A DNA stretch of 64,000 nucleotides, taken from positions 3,138,501-3,202,500 of the forward strand of contig CP134604.1 in the NCBI GenBank assembly GCA_021555105.2, in the 5' to 3' direction. Position 1 is the first letter of the stretch; every line of letters begins with the position of its first letter. The stretch comes from Thalassospiraceae bacterium LMO-JJ14. GTDB lineage: Bacteria; Pseudomonadota; Alphaproteobacteria; Rhodospirillales; Casp-alpha2. Under the pieces are notes generated by a model. That model made no database searches and had not been told where the DNA came from. It worked only from the letters and a program-made list of their open reading frames with translations. The translations under genes were made by a program, and so were the position numbers. This document shows, piece after piece, positions 26,296-34,700 of the stretch.

Positions 26296-27445
26296 TGCGA
26301 CGTCCTTGCTGGAAGTCACCCTTGCGCGGATCGTAGGGTTTGCGCTTACGTTTCTTGAACGGCACATCCTTGTGATGCGTGTCGCAGAAGGTCTTCACCC
26401 AGGCCGCGATTTCAGGCGGCATCACAACCCCTTCGACCATCTGATCGGTGTCTTCGGTATAGCTTTCCGCCTCGTAGGGGCAAGCCGTCACCAAGTGCAC
26501 CAGCATTTCCGGATCGTCTGCTTCCTCGGCAGGGTTGAGGACGATGTATATATGCGGCGGATCGTTCGAGAGATTGACCCGATAGCCCTCCGTCTCGCCC
26601 CGAAACAGCTCCAACGGCATGGTCGCGGCGTGAAAGTGCACCCAGCCGTCCCCCTCGCGGAGCTGCACCCATTCGTCGTGCGGGTCCTTCGCCGGCGCAC
26701 CGGGAAAGACGGCGACCGGCTGGTAGGTGTAATCCTGCCAGCGGCTATCGCTGTCACGGCGCTCGATGACCACGCCAAGCGGAATGATTTCGTGCTTTTC
26801 CGGGGCCGCCGCTTCCTCGACGGCGAGAAGACGTTCCGCTTCTTCCAGATTCTCCGGACGGTTGACGTTGAAGAACGGATCGACGGGCTCGGTCTCGAAC
26901 GGGACATGCGTGATGCCGATGCGGTCGGTCCACAGATCGATCTTGCGCATCTCTTCGTCGATCATGGCGCGGCGCAGTTCGTCTCTCAGCGCGACCGGCC
27001 AGACGGCGAAAACCGGATGCGTGCGATCCCCGCTAATGGCACAGGACAAAGGCGTCTGCCCCGCGCTCACCGGGGCCATCAGCCGGGCCACCAGATCGTG
27101 CGGCAGGAACGGCGCATCGGTTGCGAAGCTGACCACGTAGTCGGCCTCGGGGACGTTTTCCGCCGCCCAGTCGAGCGCCGTCAGGATGCCCGCCAGCGGT
27201 CCCTGATGGCCTTCGATGACGTCGGCGACAACCGGCAGGCCGTATTGCTGGAACCGCGCCGGATCGCCGTTGGCGTTGAGGATCAGGTGATGTACCTGCG
27301 GCTTCACACGGTCGATGACGCGGTCCAGGATCGGCTTGCCGCCAAGTGCCCGCATCGGCTTGTCGCCGCCGCCCATGCGCCGGGCCAGGCCGCCTGCAAG
27401 CAGCACGCCGACGATCGGCTTCGCGGTGGCTTCAGGCGCGTTCAT
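26276..27445 (-). CDS. mobA: MobA-DUF3305 fusion: molybdenum cofactor guanylyltransferase plus FDH accessory domain
   Basis: 389 residues from the ATG at 27445 (ATGA overlap with fdhD). Residues 1-205 are MobA: VLLAGGLARRMGGGDKP nucleotide-binding loop, GPLAGILTAL, FATDAPFLPHDLV with the metal-binding Asp, and FFNVNRPENL near the end. Residues about 218-375 match DUF3305: IPLGVVIERRDSDSRWQDY, then VAVFPGAP, LREGDGWVHFHAATMPLEL and YRVNLSNDPPHIYIVL. MobA adds GMP to molybdopterin to make the bis-MGD cofactor. DUF3305 is normally a separate gene next to DUF3306, so this fusion ties the accessory domain to cofactor synthesis. The C-terminal tail is Lys/Arg/Gly-rich. Confidence 0.88.
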   Translation of the reverse strand: MNAPEATAKPIVGVLLAGGLARRMGGGDKPMRALGGKPILDRVIDRVKPQVHHLILNANGDPARFQQYGLPVVADVIEGHQGPLAGILTALDWAAENVPEADYVVSFATDAPFLPHDLVARLMAPVSAGQTPLSCAISGDRTHPVFAVWPVALRDELRRAMIDEEMRKIDLWTDRIGITHVPFETEPVDPFFNVNRPENLEEAERLLAVEEAAAPEKHEIIPLGVVIERRDSDSRWQDYTYQPVAVFPGAPAKDPHDEWVQLREGDGWVHFHAATMPLELFRGETEGYRVNLSNDPPHIYIVLNPAEEADDPEMLVHLVTACPYEAESYTEDTDQMVEGVVMPPEIAAWVKTFCDTHHKDVPFKKRKRKPYDPRKGDFQQGRRNGGGSG

Positions 27446-28344
27446 TCCGCAGCCGCTCCCTTGCGGTTCATGTCTTTCGGTTCGTCCTCGATGGCCGACG
27501 CATCGATATCGAATTCGATGCGGCCCTCGCCGGCCAGCGCAATGAAGCGTTTGCCGCGCGCGCGGCCGATCAGGGTCAGCCCGACCTGACGCGCCAGCTC
27601 GACGCCCCATGCTGTAAAGCCCGAGCGCGAACACAGGATCGGCATGCCCATCTGCACGGTCTTGATGACCATCTCCGACGTCAGCCGCCCGGTCGTGTAG
27701 AAGATCTTGTCCTCGCCCGAAATGCCGTTCAGAAACATGTAGCCGGCGATCTTGTCGACGGCGTTGTGGCGGCCGACATCTTCCATATAAATCAATGGCT
27801 TGTCTTCATGGCAGAGAACACATCCGTGGATCGCCCCGGCCTCCAGATAGAGGCTCGGCGTGGTGTTGATTTTCTTCGTCAGGGCATACAACCAGGAGGT
27901 TTTCAAAATCGCGTCGGGGTTCAGTTTCGCGGTCTCGAACTTCTCCATGACGTCGCCGAAAACCGTGCCCTGCGCACAGCCCGACGTCAGGGTTTTCTTC
28001 TTCAGTTTCTCTTCGTAGTCGGTTTCACGCGCGGTCCGCACGACGACGGTTTCGATCTCTTCGTCATAGTCGATGGCGGTCACTTCATCGTCGGCGCGCA
28101 GCATGTTCTGGTTCAAAAGATAGCCGACGGCGAGGTAGTCGGGATGATCGCAGATGGTCATCATGGTGACGATCTCGCGGCCGTTGAGGAACAGCGTCAG
28201 CGGGCGTTCCACCGTCACCGATGTTGCAACCGTCTTGCCGTCCTGATCGATCCCCTGCACGCGTTCGGTTAGTTTCGGATCGGCCGGATCTGGGCGGATC
28301 AGGAATTCATCCATGCCGGAAATATCGTCGCCTGGACGTGCCAC
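27442..28344 (-). CDS. fdhD: Formate dehydrogenase sulfur carrier protein FdhD
   Basis: 300 residues. The start is GTG at 28344 with GGGAGGAG eight bases upstream; the ATG at 28314 lacks such a site. Conserved parts: ERPLTLFLNGREIVTMM, the active Cys in TSGCAQGTVF (Cys123), EAGAIHGCVL, MEDVGRHNAVDKIAG and the C-terminal GMPILCSRSGFTAWGVELA. FdhD moves sulfur from IscS to the molybdenum cofactor before insertion into FDH. The usual C-x-x-C is reduced to C-A-Q-G with only one Cys. Head of the fdhD - mobA-DUF3305 - DUF3306 operon, divergent from tup. Confidence 0.94.
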   Translation of the reverse strand: MARPGDDISGMDEFLIRPDPADPKLTERVQGIDQDGKTVATSVTVERPLTLFLNGREIVTMMTICDHPDYLAVGYLLNQNMLRADDEVTAIDYDEEIETVVVRTARETDYEEKLKKKTLTSGCAQGTVFGDVMEKFETAKLNPDAILKTSWLYALTKKINTTPSLYLEAGAIHGCVLCHEDKPLIYMEDVGRHNAVDKIAGYMFLNGISGEDKIFYTTGRLTSEMVIKTVQMGMPILCSRSGFTAWGVELARQVGLTLIGRARGKRFIALAGEGRIEFDIDASAIEDEPKDMNRKGAAAE

Positions 28345-28485
28345 CGAAATCTCTCCTCCCTAATCGCGCCGGTTTGGCATGCCACATACCATGCTCAGCG
28401 TCTTATTTGGTAACGCGATCATCTTGGGCAAGTGGGCCAAGATCAAGCCACGATAATAAAAACCACGCCCCGGCACCTTCAATCC

Positions 28486-28515
28486 TGCATATTTATGCAT
28501 TGATATGCATATTTT
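28486..28515. promoter_or_regulatory. tup/fdhD divergent regulatory region with 10-bp spaced GCAT repeats
   Basis: Three successive 10-base units GCATATTTAT, GCATTGATAT and GCATATTTTC start at 28487, 28497 and 28507, one per helical turn. They also form the inverted repeats TGCAT-ATTT-ATGCA and ATGCAT-TGAT-ATGCAT. The block lies 88 bases before the tupB ATG and 142 bases from the fdhD start. It contains TTATGCATTG, also found in the fdh promoter region. Confidence 0.5.
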
Positions 28516-28597
28516 CCCGAGTTAGGCTCCGCCGTTAACGAAATTAGGCGCAAAAGACGCATTTTTGGGAATTTGACGGAAAGCCGGTCCGGGAAGC

Positions 28598-29302
28598 ATG
28601 AACGACATCTCCGCAGCCTTTGCGACAGCGCTTCAACTGCTGCTCGCGTTTGACGACAAACTGATCGAAATCGTCGCTCTGTCGATGCAGGTCAGCCTGT
28701 CGGCGGTTGCCCTGTCCGTCGTCATCGGTCTGCCGCTCGGCGCCGCTCTGGCGCTGTTCAAATTTCCCGGCCGTAACGGCTTCGTGGTTTTCCTGAATGC
28801 CCTGATGGGTCTGCCGCCGGTCGTCGTCGGTCTTGTCGTCTATCTTCTGCTGTCGCGCTCGGGGCCGCTCGGCGTGCTCGGGCTTTTATTCACACCGGCA
28901 GCAATGGTCGCGGCGCAGGCGATCCTGGTGACGCCGATCGTCGCCGCGCTCACCCGCCAGGTCGTCGCCGATCTGTGGGTCGAATATTCCGAGCAGCTTC
29001 GCTCACTCGGCGCCAGTCCCGCCGGTGCCATTCCGGCGCTGCTGTACGACGCCCGGTTCACACTTGTCACCGCCGTCCTCGCCGGGTTCGGCCGCGCCTC
29101 GGCGGAAGTCGGTGCGGTGATGATCGTCGGCGGCAACATCGATCACGTAACGCGAACCATGACGACGGCCATCGCGCTCGAGGTCTCGAAGGGCGATCTG
29201 GCGCTGGCGCTCGGCCTCGGCATCGTGCTGATTTCACTGTCGCTGGCGATCAACGCCGCGACCTATGCCGTCAAGCAGCGCGCCGAAGCGGCCTGGGCAT
29301 GA
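28598..29302 (+). CDS. tupB: Tungstate ABC transporter permease TupB
   Basis: 234 residues with about five or six membrane helices. The permease signature is in EQLRSLGASPAGAIPALLYDAR, the EAA-type cytoplasmic loop that contacts the ATPase. The segment FGRASAEVGAVMIVGGNI is typical of TupB and distinguishes it from ModB and sulfate permeases. It transports tungstate, which FDH can use as metal. It is the first gene of tupB-tupC-tupA; its stop overlaps tupC. Confidence 0.9.
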   Translation: MNDISAAFATALQLLLAFDDKLIEIVALSMQVSLSAVALSVVIGLPLGAALALFKFPGRNGFVVFLNALMGLPPVVVGLVVYLLLSRSGPLGVLGLLFTPAAMVAAQAILVTPIVAALTRQVVADLWVEYSEQLRSLGASPAGAIPALLYDARFTLVTAVLAGFGRASAEVGAVMIVGGNIDHVTRTMTTAIALEVSKGDLALALGLGIVLISLSLAINAATYAVKQRAEAAWA

Positions 29303-30087
29303 GCACGGCCATGAACAACGCCCTTCCAGACACCATCGACAGGTCAACGGACGCGATCTCCCCGGCAAACGGCGCCAACATTCTGCCGCTTCACGTCGAA
29401 GCGCTGTGCTTCAATGCCGGCGGACGGCGGCTGATCGACGACATCTCGTTCTTCCTCGAAGCCGGTCCCCGGACCGCCATCCTCGGCCCCAACGGCGCCG
29501 GCAAGTCGTTGCTGCTCAGACTCTGCCACGGACTTCTCCAGCCGGCTTCCGGAAAAATCACCTGGCTCGGCGCCGCTCATGAAAATCCGGCCCGCAAACA
29601 GGCGATGGTTTTCCAGCGCCCGGTCCTGCTGCGCCGCACCGTGACCCAGAACATCGACTATGCGCTCAAACTGCACGGTGTCGCCCGGTCCGACCGTGCG
29701 CCGATCATCGAAAACGTACTGAGCCGCACCGGCCTCGGCCAATTCGCGCAAAGCCCGGCCCGGCATCTGTCCGGCGGCGAGCAACAGAAACTGGCGCTGG
29801 CCCGTGCCTGGGCGACGAAGCCGGAAGTGCTGTTCCTCGACGAGCCGACGGCCAGCCTTGACCCCGCCGCGACGCACGCCATCGAGAACATCATCGACAC
29901 CATGCACGACGAAGGCACGCGCATCGTCCTGACCACCCATGACCTCGGTCAGGCGCGCCGCCATGCCGATGAGGTGCTGTTTATCTACAAGGGGCGTCTG
30001 CTCGAAAAGACCCCCGCCGAGGCATTCTTCAAGTCACCCGAAAGCGGCGAGGCCGCCGCGTTCCTCAAAGGTGAGTTGAGATGGTAA
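29299..30087 (+). CDS. tupC: Tungstate ABC transporter ATP-binding protein TupC
   Basis: 262 residues from the ATG at 29299, overlapping tupB by four bases; a longer frame reaching back to 28975 only reads tupB out of frame. Walker A GPNGAGKS, signature LSGGEQQKLALARA, Walker B VLFLDEPTASLDP and the switch His in VLTTHDLGQAR are all intact. There is no C-terminal TOBE/Mop domain, as expected for TupC. It drives TupB with ATP hydrolysis. Confidence 0.92.
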   Translation: MSTAMNNALPDTIDRSTDAISPANGANILPLHVEALCFNAGGRRLIDDISFFLEAGPRTAILGPNGAGKSLLLRLCHGLLQPASGKITWLGAAHENPARKQAMVFQRPVLLRRTVTQNIDYALKLHGVARSDRAPIIENVLSRTGLGQFAQSPARHLSGGEQQKLALARAWATKPEVLFLDEPTASLDPAATHAIENIIDTMHDEGTRIVLTTHDLGQARRHADEVLFIYKGRLLEKTPAEAFFKSPESGEAAAFLKGELRW

Positions 30088-30127
30088 CTGCAGAAAACAA
30101 ACGCATGAACAGTTTAGGGAGATAACA

Positions 30128-30967
30128 ATGTTCAAACTGAAGACACTGCTGGCCGCAGCGCTGATGGCGCTGAGCTTCGCGACCGCCCCGACCTCACAGG
30201 CCGTGGCCGCCGACAAGTACATCACGGTCGCATCCACGACCTCGACCGCCAATTCCGGCCTGTTCGATTTCCTGTTGCCGAAATTCACCGAGAAAACCGG
30301 CATTGAAGTCCGCGTCGTCGCGGTCGGCACCGGCAAGGCGATCAAGCTGGCGATGAACGGCGACGCCGATGTGCTGTTCGTGCACCACAAGCCGTCGGAA
30401 CTTAAATTCGTCAAGAAAGGCTTCGGCGTGAAGCGCACCGACGTGATGTACAACGACTTCGTCATGGTCGGTCCGAAGTCCGACCCGGCCGGCGTCAAGG
30501 GTACGAAGACGGCCGCCGACGGACTCAAGAAAATCGCCGCCGCCAAGTCTCCGTTCGCATCGCGCGGCGACAACTCGGGCACCAACAAGAAAGAGCTGGA
30601 GCTGTGGAAAGGCGCCGGCATCGATCCGACGGGTGCGGGAAACAAATGGTACAGCGCCACCGGTTCCGGCATGGGCGCGACGCTGAACGTGGCGTCCGGC
30701 ATGAACGCCTATTCGCTGACCGACCGCGCGACGTGGCTCAAGTTCAAGAACAAGGGCGACCTTACGATCGTGCTCGAAGGCGACCCGGTGCTGTTCAACC
30801 AGTACGGCATCATTCTGGTCAACCCGAAGAAACACCCGCACGTCAAAACCGAACTCGGCCAGACGTTCATCGACTGGGTCATCGGCAAGGAAGGCCAGGG
30901 CCTGATCAACGAATACAAGATTCTCGGCAACCAGGCGTTCTTCGCCAACGCCCAGCCTGGCGCATAA
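30128..30967 (+). CDS. tupA: Tungstate-binding periplasmic protein TupA
   Basis: 279 residues. A signal peptide is cleaved near AVAADK (about residue 28). The TTST motif at residues 37-40, which in TupA coordinates the oxyanion, is intact, and the later segment SRGDNSGTNKKELELWK is typical of the family. TupA binds tungstate with very high affinity and delivers it to TupBC. It starts 40 bases after tupC (AGGGAGA ribosome-binding site) and is followed by a strong terminator. It supports a tungsten-dependent FDH in this island. Confidence 0.94.
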   Translation: MFKLKTLLAAALMALSFATAPTSQAVAADKYITVASTTSTANSGLFDFLLPKFTEKTGIEVRVVAVGTGKAIKLAMNGDADVLFVHHKPSELKFVKKGFGVKRTDVMYNDFVMVGPKSDPAGVKGTKTAADGLKKIAAAKSPFASRGDNSGTNKKELELWKGAGIDPTGAGNKWYSATGSGMGATLNVASGMNAYSLTDRATWLKFKNKGDLTIVLEGDPVLFNQYGIILVNPKKHPHVKTELGQTFIDWVIGKEGQGLINEYKILGNQAFFANAQPGA

Positions 30968-31016
30968 ATCAGAATCTTAAACGATCCCTTGAAGGGGCTT
31001 CCCCTTCATTCAACTG

Positions 31017-31048
31017 CCTCCCCCACTTCGGTGGGGGAGGTTTTTTTT
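31017..31048 (+). terminator. Intrinsic terminator of the tupBCA operon
   Basis: Perfect 10-bp stem CCTCCCCCAC / GTGGGGGAGG capped by TTCG and followed by eight T. It lies 50 bases after the tupA stop. A smaller GAAGGGG / CCCCTTC hairpin precedes it at 30991-31007. Confidence 0.93.
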
Positions 31049-31049
31049 A

Positions 31050-31143
31050 CGCCCCTCTCCTTGCCCCTCTCCCGGCGCTGCGCGCCACCCTCTCCCAAGG
31101 GAGAGGGGAAGGGCACATATCTCCCTCTCCCTGGGGAGAGGGG
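31050..31143. repeat. Dispersed CCCTCTCC/GGAGAGGG palindromic repeat block
   Basis: Alternating CCCCTCTCC and GGGAGAGGGG words that can pair with each other, e.g. CCCTCTCCC with GGGAGAGGG around 31091-31108 and again near 31122-31142. The same words occur at 32415-32452, 41101-41208, 43385-43409 and 48412-48470. It lies directly downstream of two converging genes, the usual place of REP-like elements. Confidence 0.7.
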
Positions 31144-32403
31144 TCAGCTTTCGCCGGACGGACTGTAAGCCAGATAGCCGCGCTGGATGGAAATGTGATC
31201 GGCGATGTGCTTGGCGTCGTGCCACACGCCCCAGATGAACGACGAGCCGCGCTGGCTGAGCCACGGCAGGCCGAGGAAATAGACGCCGGGCTCCGATGAC
31301 ACGCCACGCTGATGTTGCGGCCGGCCTTCGGCATCGAAGGCATCGACCTTGAGCCAACTGAAATCGCTGCTGAAGCCGGTCGCCCAGACAATCGACGCGA
31401 CACCCGCCCCGGCCAGATCGAGGGTAAGGATGGGATCGCTGACGCACGCCGGGTCCGGGCCGATCAGCCGCGCTTCGGGCTCTTCGGGCAGGTCGAGATC
31501 GTTGCGCGCGATATAGGCGTCGGCTTCGTCGAGCACCGACAAATAGTTGGCGTCGCCGGCATTGATGTTGCGGGCCAGGTCGGCGGCGAAGCTCAACACG
31601 CCATCGTTGAAGGACTCCGTCCGCCCGACCAGCGTCATCCCCGCCTCGGCCAGCCGCCGGAAATCGATGGTTTCGCCGCCATGCGCACCGCTGACCGCAA
31701 TCGTCACATGTTCCGTACCGGCCTTCGGGGTTTCCATGTCCCACTTGCCGAGCACACCAAGCCACCAAACGAAATCGCGGCCCCGGTAGCTGCGCGGCGG
31801 CCGGTCGTGCGGCCCGACCGAAAGATAGACCCGCCGGCCCGCGCGCAAAAGCTCGTCGGCGATCTGTGTCCCCGATGATCCCGCGCCGATCACCATGACG
31901 GCCCCGTCGGGTAATTGCGCGGGGTTGCGGTACGCGCTGGAATGGATCTGCACGACACCCGCATCTTCCGGAACAACCGCCGGGATCACCGGATTCTGAA
32001 ACGGGCCGGTGGCGGCAACCACATAGGTGGCGTCGATCGCGCCCGCAGACGTTTCGACGTGAAAGCCGGGCCGCCCCTCGTGCCGGCGGACTTCCCCGAC
32101 CTCGACACCGCAGCGGATCGGGGCCGCGATCTTTTCTGCATAACGGACGAAATAATCCGCGACTTCTTCCTTGGGCGGAAATCCGTCGGGGCCGGTTTCG
32201 GCGAATTCCATGCCCGGAAAACGGTCGTGCCAGGCCGGCCCGTTGGCGACCAGCGAATCCCAGCGTTCCGAGCGCCAGCGCTCGGCGATCCGGCCCCTTT
32301 CCAGCACCAGATGCGGAATCCCCAGGCTGCCCAGATGCTCGCTCATGGCGACCCCGGCCTGACCGCCGCCGACGACGAGAACTTCCGTTTTTTCAACGCT
32401 CAT
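31144..32403 (-). CDS. FAD-dependent flavin-containing monooxygenase-like oxidoreductase
   Basis: 419 residues from the ATG at 32403, with GAAGGA upstream. The FAD-binding GxGxxG is in VLVVGGGQAGVAMSEHLG and the second, NAD(P)H-binding one in VMVIGAGSSGTQIADELL. IVWATGFSSDF near residue 345 is the ATG-x-(D) motif of flavin monooxygenases. It resembles CzcO/YCZ-type proteins that oxidise N- or S-containing small molecules; the substrate is unknown. It may be cotranscribed with the hydratase and DUF1330 genes, 50 bases upstream on the same strand, in which case it belongs to a small catabolic unit. Confidence 0.82.
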   Translation of the reverse strand: MSVEKTEVLVVGGGQAGVAMSEHLGSLGIPHLVLERGRIAERWRSERWDSLVANGPAWHDRFPGMEFAETGPDGFPPKEEVADYFVRYAEKIAAPIRCGVEVGEVRRHEGRPGFHVETSAGAIDATYVVAATGPFQNPVIPAVVPEDAGVVQIHSSAYRNPAQLPDGAVMVIGAGSSGTQIADELLRAGRRVYLSVGPHDRPPRSYRGRDFVWWLGVLGKWDMETPKAGTEHVTIAVSGAHGGETIDFRRLAEAGMTLVGRTESFNDGVLSFAADLARNINAGDANYLSVLDEADAYIARNDLDLPEEPEARLIGPDPACVSDPILTLDLAGAGVASIVWATGFSSDFSWLKVDAFDAEGRPQHQRGVSSEPGVYFLGLPWLSQRGSSFIWGVWHDAKHIADHISIQRGYLAYSPSGES

Positions 32404-32453
32404 GTATCGGTCCTTCTCCTTGTCCCCCGCCTGGCCCTCTCCCGGCGCTTGGT

Positions 32454-33230
32454 TCAAGACGTGAACGAAATCGAAATCTGTCCGCACGGGCCGAAATCGC
32501 ACAGCACCTCGTCGCCCGGCTTGACGGGGGTAACCCCGGTCATGGTGCCGGTGGTGATGATATCCCCCTTGCGGAACGGCAGTCCGATCGATTGCGCTTC
32601 CGTCGCTGCCCATTGCAAAGCCAGCAAAGGATTCCCGAGCACCGCGGCGCCGGTCCCGGCATTGCCGGGTTCACCGTTGAGCGTGATCGCCGCGCCGACG
32701 CCGGCCATATCCATATCGCGCCAGCCGTCGATTTCCGGGCCGCAAACAAGCGCCGCATTGAACGAGAAATCGCTGATGCAGACGGAAATGCCGGCGCCCT
32801 TGAAGCCGCCCTCGAAACGGCAGCCGACCACTTCGACGGCAATCAGGGCACGCTTCGTTGCGTCCAGCAGGTCGTTGATCGAGGTGATCCGCGCATCGTC
32901 CAGATCCTCGGCCATCTCGAAAGCGATCTCGCATTCGATGGCGGCGCCGTGCTCGGGCCGGGCCACCAGCGTGTCACCGGATTTGTAGAGGTGTTCGGCG
33001 AAAACCGGACCGATCGACGGACCGTCCATGCCCAGCAGGTCCTGCGCCATGTCGCTGGTCGCGGCGACCTTCCATCCGGCGCGGGTCAGCCCCGATGCGT
33101 CGGCGGCGGCGGCCTGCACCTGATAGGAAACGTTCCGTTCAGCCGTGCCGGCAACGGCGCTGCGCGGCAACAGGGTGCCGGATTTGCGGGCCTGCCATAT
33201 GTCGCGGCCGAGTTTGACGATATCAGGCAT
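32454..33230 (-). CDS. 2-keto-4-pentenoate hydratase / oxalocrotonate decarboxylase family protein
   Basis: 258 residues, FAH-superfamily fold of the MhpD type. Visible elements are GWKVAATSDMAQDLLGMDGP at the start of the active-site region, ECEIAFEMAEDLD with metal-binding acidic residues, and GDIITTGTMTGVTPVKPGDE near the C terminus. Family members hydrate 2-oxopent-4-enoate or decarboxylate 4-oxalocrotonate in meta-cleavage pathways. No other ring-cleavage gene is near, so the substrate is open. Its first eight bases overlap the end of the DUF1330 gene. Confidence 0.8.
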   Translation of the reverse strand: MPDIVKLGRDIWQARKSGTLLPRSAVAGTAERNVSYQVQAAAADASGLTRAGWKVAATSDMAQDLLGMDGPSIGPVFAEHLYKSGDTLVARPEHGAAIECEIAFEMAEDLDDARITSINDLLDATKRALIAVEVVGCRFEGGFKGAGISVCISDFSFNAALVCGPEIDGWRDMDMAGVGAAITLNGEPGNAGTGAAVLGNPLLALQWAATEAQSIGLPFRKGDIITTGTMTGVTPVKPGDEVLCDFGPCGQISISFTS

Positions 33231-33516
33231 CGTAACCCTCCACCCCGATCAGCACACTGTCGGCGGATGCCTGACGCAGGGCCAGCGGTCCGGCGTATTC
33301 TTCGGACGCATGCCAGCGGCGGATGGCGTCCAGGTCCGGAAATTCGATAACCACGATGCGCGGAAACGGCATCTCGCCTTCCAGCACCGCCGTCTCGCCG
33401 CCGCGCACGATGTACTTGCCGCCGTACTTTTTCAGCGTGTCCGGTACCAGCGCGCGATAGGCCTCGAATTTTTCCGGGTCACTCACATCGACCTGAGCGA
33501 TCATGTAGGCAGGCAT
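33223..33516 (-). CDS. DUF1330 (dimeric alpha-beta barrel) protein
   Basis: 97 residues from the ATG at 33516, preceded by GAGGAG six bases upstream; an extended frame to 33714 is rejected because it lacks a start signal. It begins MPAYMIAQVDVSDPEKFEAY and continues KYGGKYIVRGGETAVLEG, PRIVVIEFPDLDA and WHASEEYAGPLALR, all standard DUF1330 elements. The family has a ferredoxin-like dimeric fold; function is poorly known. It is the first gene of the unit with the hydratase and monooxygenase. Confidence 0.88.
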   Translation of the reverse strand: MPAYMIAQVDVSDPEKFEAYRALVPDTLKKYGGKYIVRGGETAVLEGEMPFPRIVVIEFPDLDAIRRWHASEEYAGPLALRQASADSVLIGVEGYDA

Positions 33517-33680
33517 AAACGTCTCCTCGCTTTTCGTTATTGTCGGCATAAACATTTGCGCTCGGACCCGGAATGGCAAGGGAATGTTGGCTGTCCGGGC
33601 CCGCCGTTCCGGCCCCGGGCGGGACTTTCCGGCATGGTGTGCTAGGGTTCGGGTGACATCCGAAACTGAAAGAGAGACAA

Positions 33681-34319
33681 ATGCCCGAAGACAAACCCGG
33701 AAAAGAGACCGCAAAACTTCACAAGGCCTACGCCGCCACGAATACCGACGAACTCGCCGATGCCTATGACGACTGGTCGGAAGAGTACGAAGATCACATG
33801 AAAAGCATCGGCTACACGCACCCGGCGATGGTCACCTCGCTGGCCAGCCGGTATATCCCCGGCGATGCGACGCCGATCCTCGACGCCGGGTGCGGCACCG
33901 GGATCATGAGCGAAATCATGCAGGCGCTCGGCCATGACGACATCATCGGCCTCGATGCGTCGCCCGGCATGCTGAAAATCGCCGGGCAGAAAGGTCATTA
34001 CCGCAACCTGCATCACATGTATCTGGGCGAGCCGCTGGATTTCGGCGACGACACCTTCGGCGGCGTTGTCAGTTCCGGCGTGTTCACGCAGGGCCACGCC
34101 CCGCTGGACGGTCTCGACGAGCTGATCCGTGCGTCCAAACCCGGTGCGCGGATCGTTTTTTCCGTGGCCCGGACCTATCTTGACGGCCTGTTCGATCCCA
34201 AGCGCAAGGCGCTGGAGGACGCGGGCCTGTGGCGATATGTCGATGAAACCGGGATCTACAATTCGGCGCCGCTCGGCGATCATCTGCCGAGCCGGGTTTA
34301 CTGCTTCGAGGTTTGTTGA
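33681..34319 (+). CDS. Class I SAM-dependent methyltransferase
   Basis: 212 residues. Motif I is ILDAGCGTGIMSEIM; GLDASPGMLKIA gives the acidic residue after strand beta-2, and the post-motif DDTFGGVVSSGVF is in place. The N-terminal YDDWSEEYEDHMKSIGY resembles the WBSCR27-like (Williams-Beuren) methyltransferase group. The substrate is not evident. GAGAGA lies eight bases before the ATG. It is a single plus-strand gene between two minus-strand units. Confidence 0.85.
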   Translation: MPEDKPGKETAKLHKAYAATNTDELADAYDDWSEEYEDHMKSIGYTHPAMVTSLASRYIPGDATPILDAGCGTGIMSEIMQALGHDDIIGLDASPGMLKIAGQKGHYRNLHHMYLGEPLDFGDDTFGGVVSSGVFTQGHAPLDGLDELIRASKPGARIVFSVARTYLDGLFDPKRKALEDAGLWRYVDETGIYNSAPLGDHLPSRVYCFEVC

Positions 34320-34328
34320 GTTTGGGCG

Positions 34329-34625
34329 TCAGCCCAGCATATTGCGAATGGTGCTGTCGTTTTCGGCCCAGCTGATCCAGTTGCGCGGCCCAAGGCCGTA
34401 CTTGTTCTTGTGATCGGCGCTGGCGCCGGCTTCAAGGAGGGTCTTGCAGACCCCTGACTGGGCGCGCGCGCAGGCCATCATCAGCGCGGTGTTGCCGTAC
34501 TGGTCCGTGGTGTCTGCCTTGAGGCCCTGTTCCAGCCCGGCGCGGACGGCTTCGTCGTCGCCCCTGGCGGCGGCGTCCATGAATTCTTGCTCGGTCATTT
34601 TCGCGGTCATCTTCGTCGACGTCAT
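34329..34625 (-). CDS. Small ankyrin-repeat protein
   Basis: 98 residues from the ATG at 34625, with GGAGGG five bases upstream. About two ankyrin repeats are visible: MDAAARGDDEAVRAGLEQGL then DQYGNTALMMACARAQSGVC, then LLEAGASADHKNKYGLGP. No signal peptide, so probably cytoplasmic. A protein-interaction role is implied by the fold; the partner is unknown. It ends nine bases from the convergent methyltransferase. Confidence 0.78.
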   Translation of the reverse strand: MTSTKMTAKMTEQEFMDAAARGDDEAVRAGLEQGLKADTTDQYGNTALMMACARAQSGVCKTLLEAGASADHKNKYGLGPRNWISWAENDSTIRNMLG

Positions 34626-34700
34626 TGCGCCCTCCATGCCGCAACAGTTCGGGTGCGGGCGGGGAATCGTCAAGCGCTATTCGTGACGCGGGGCCGGATA

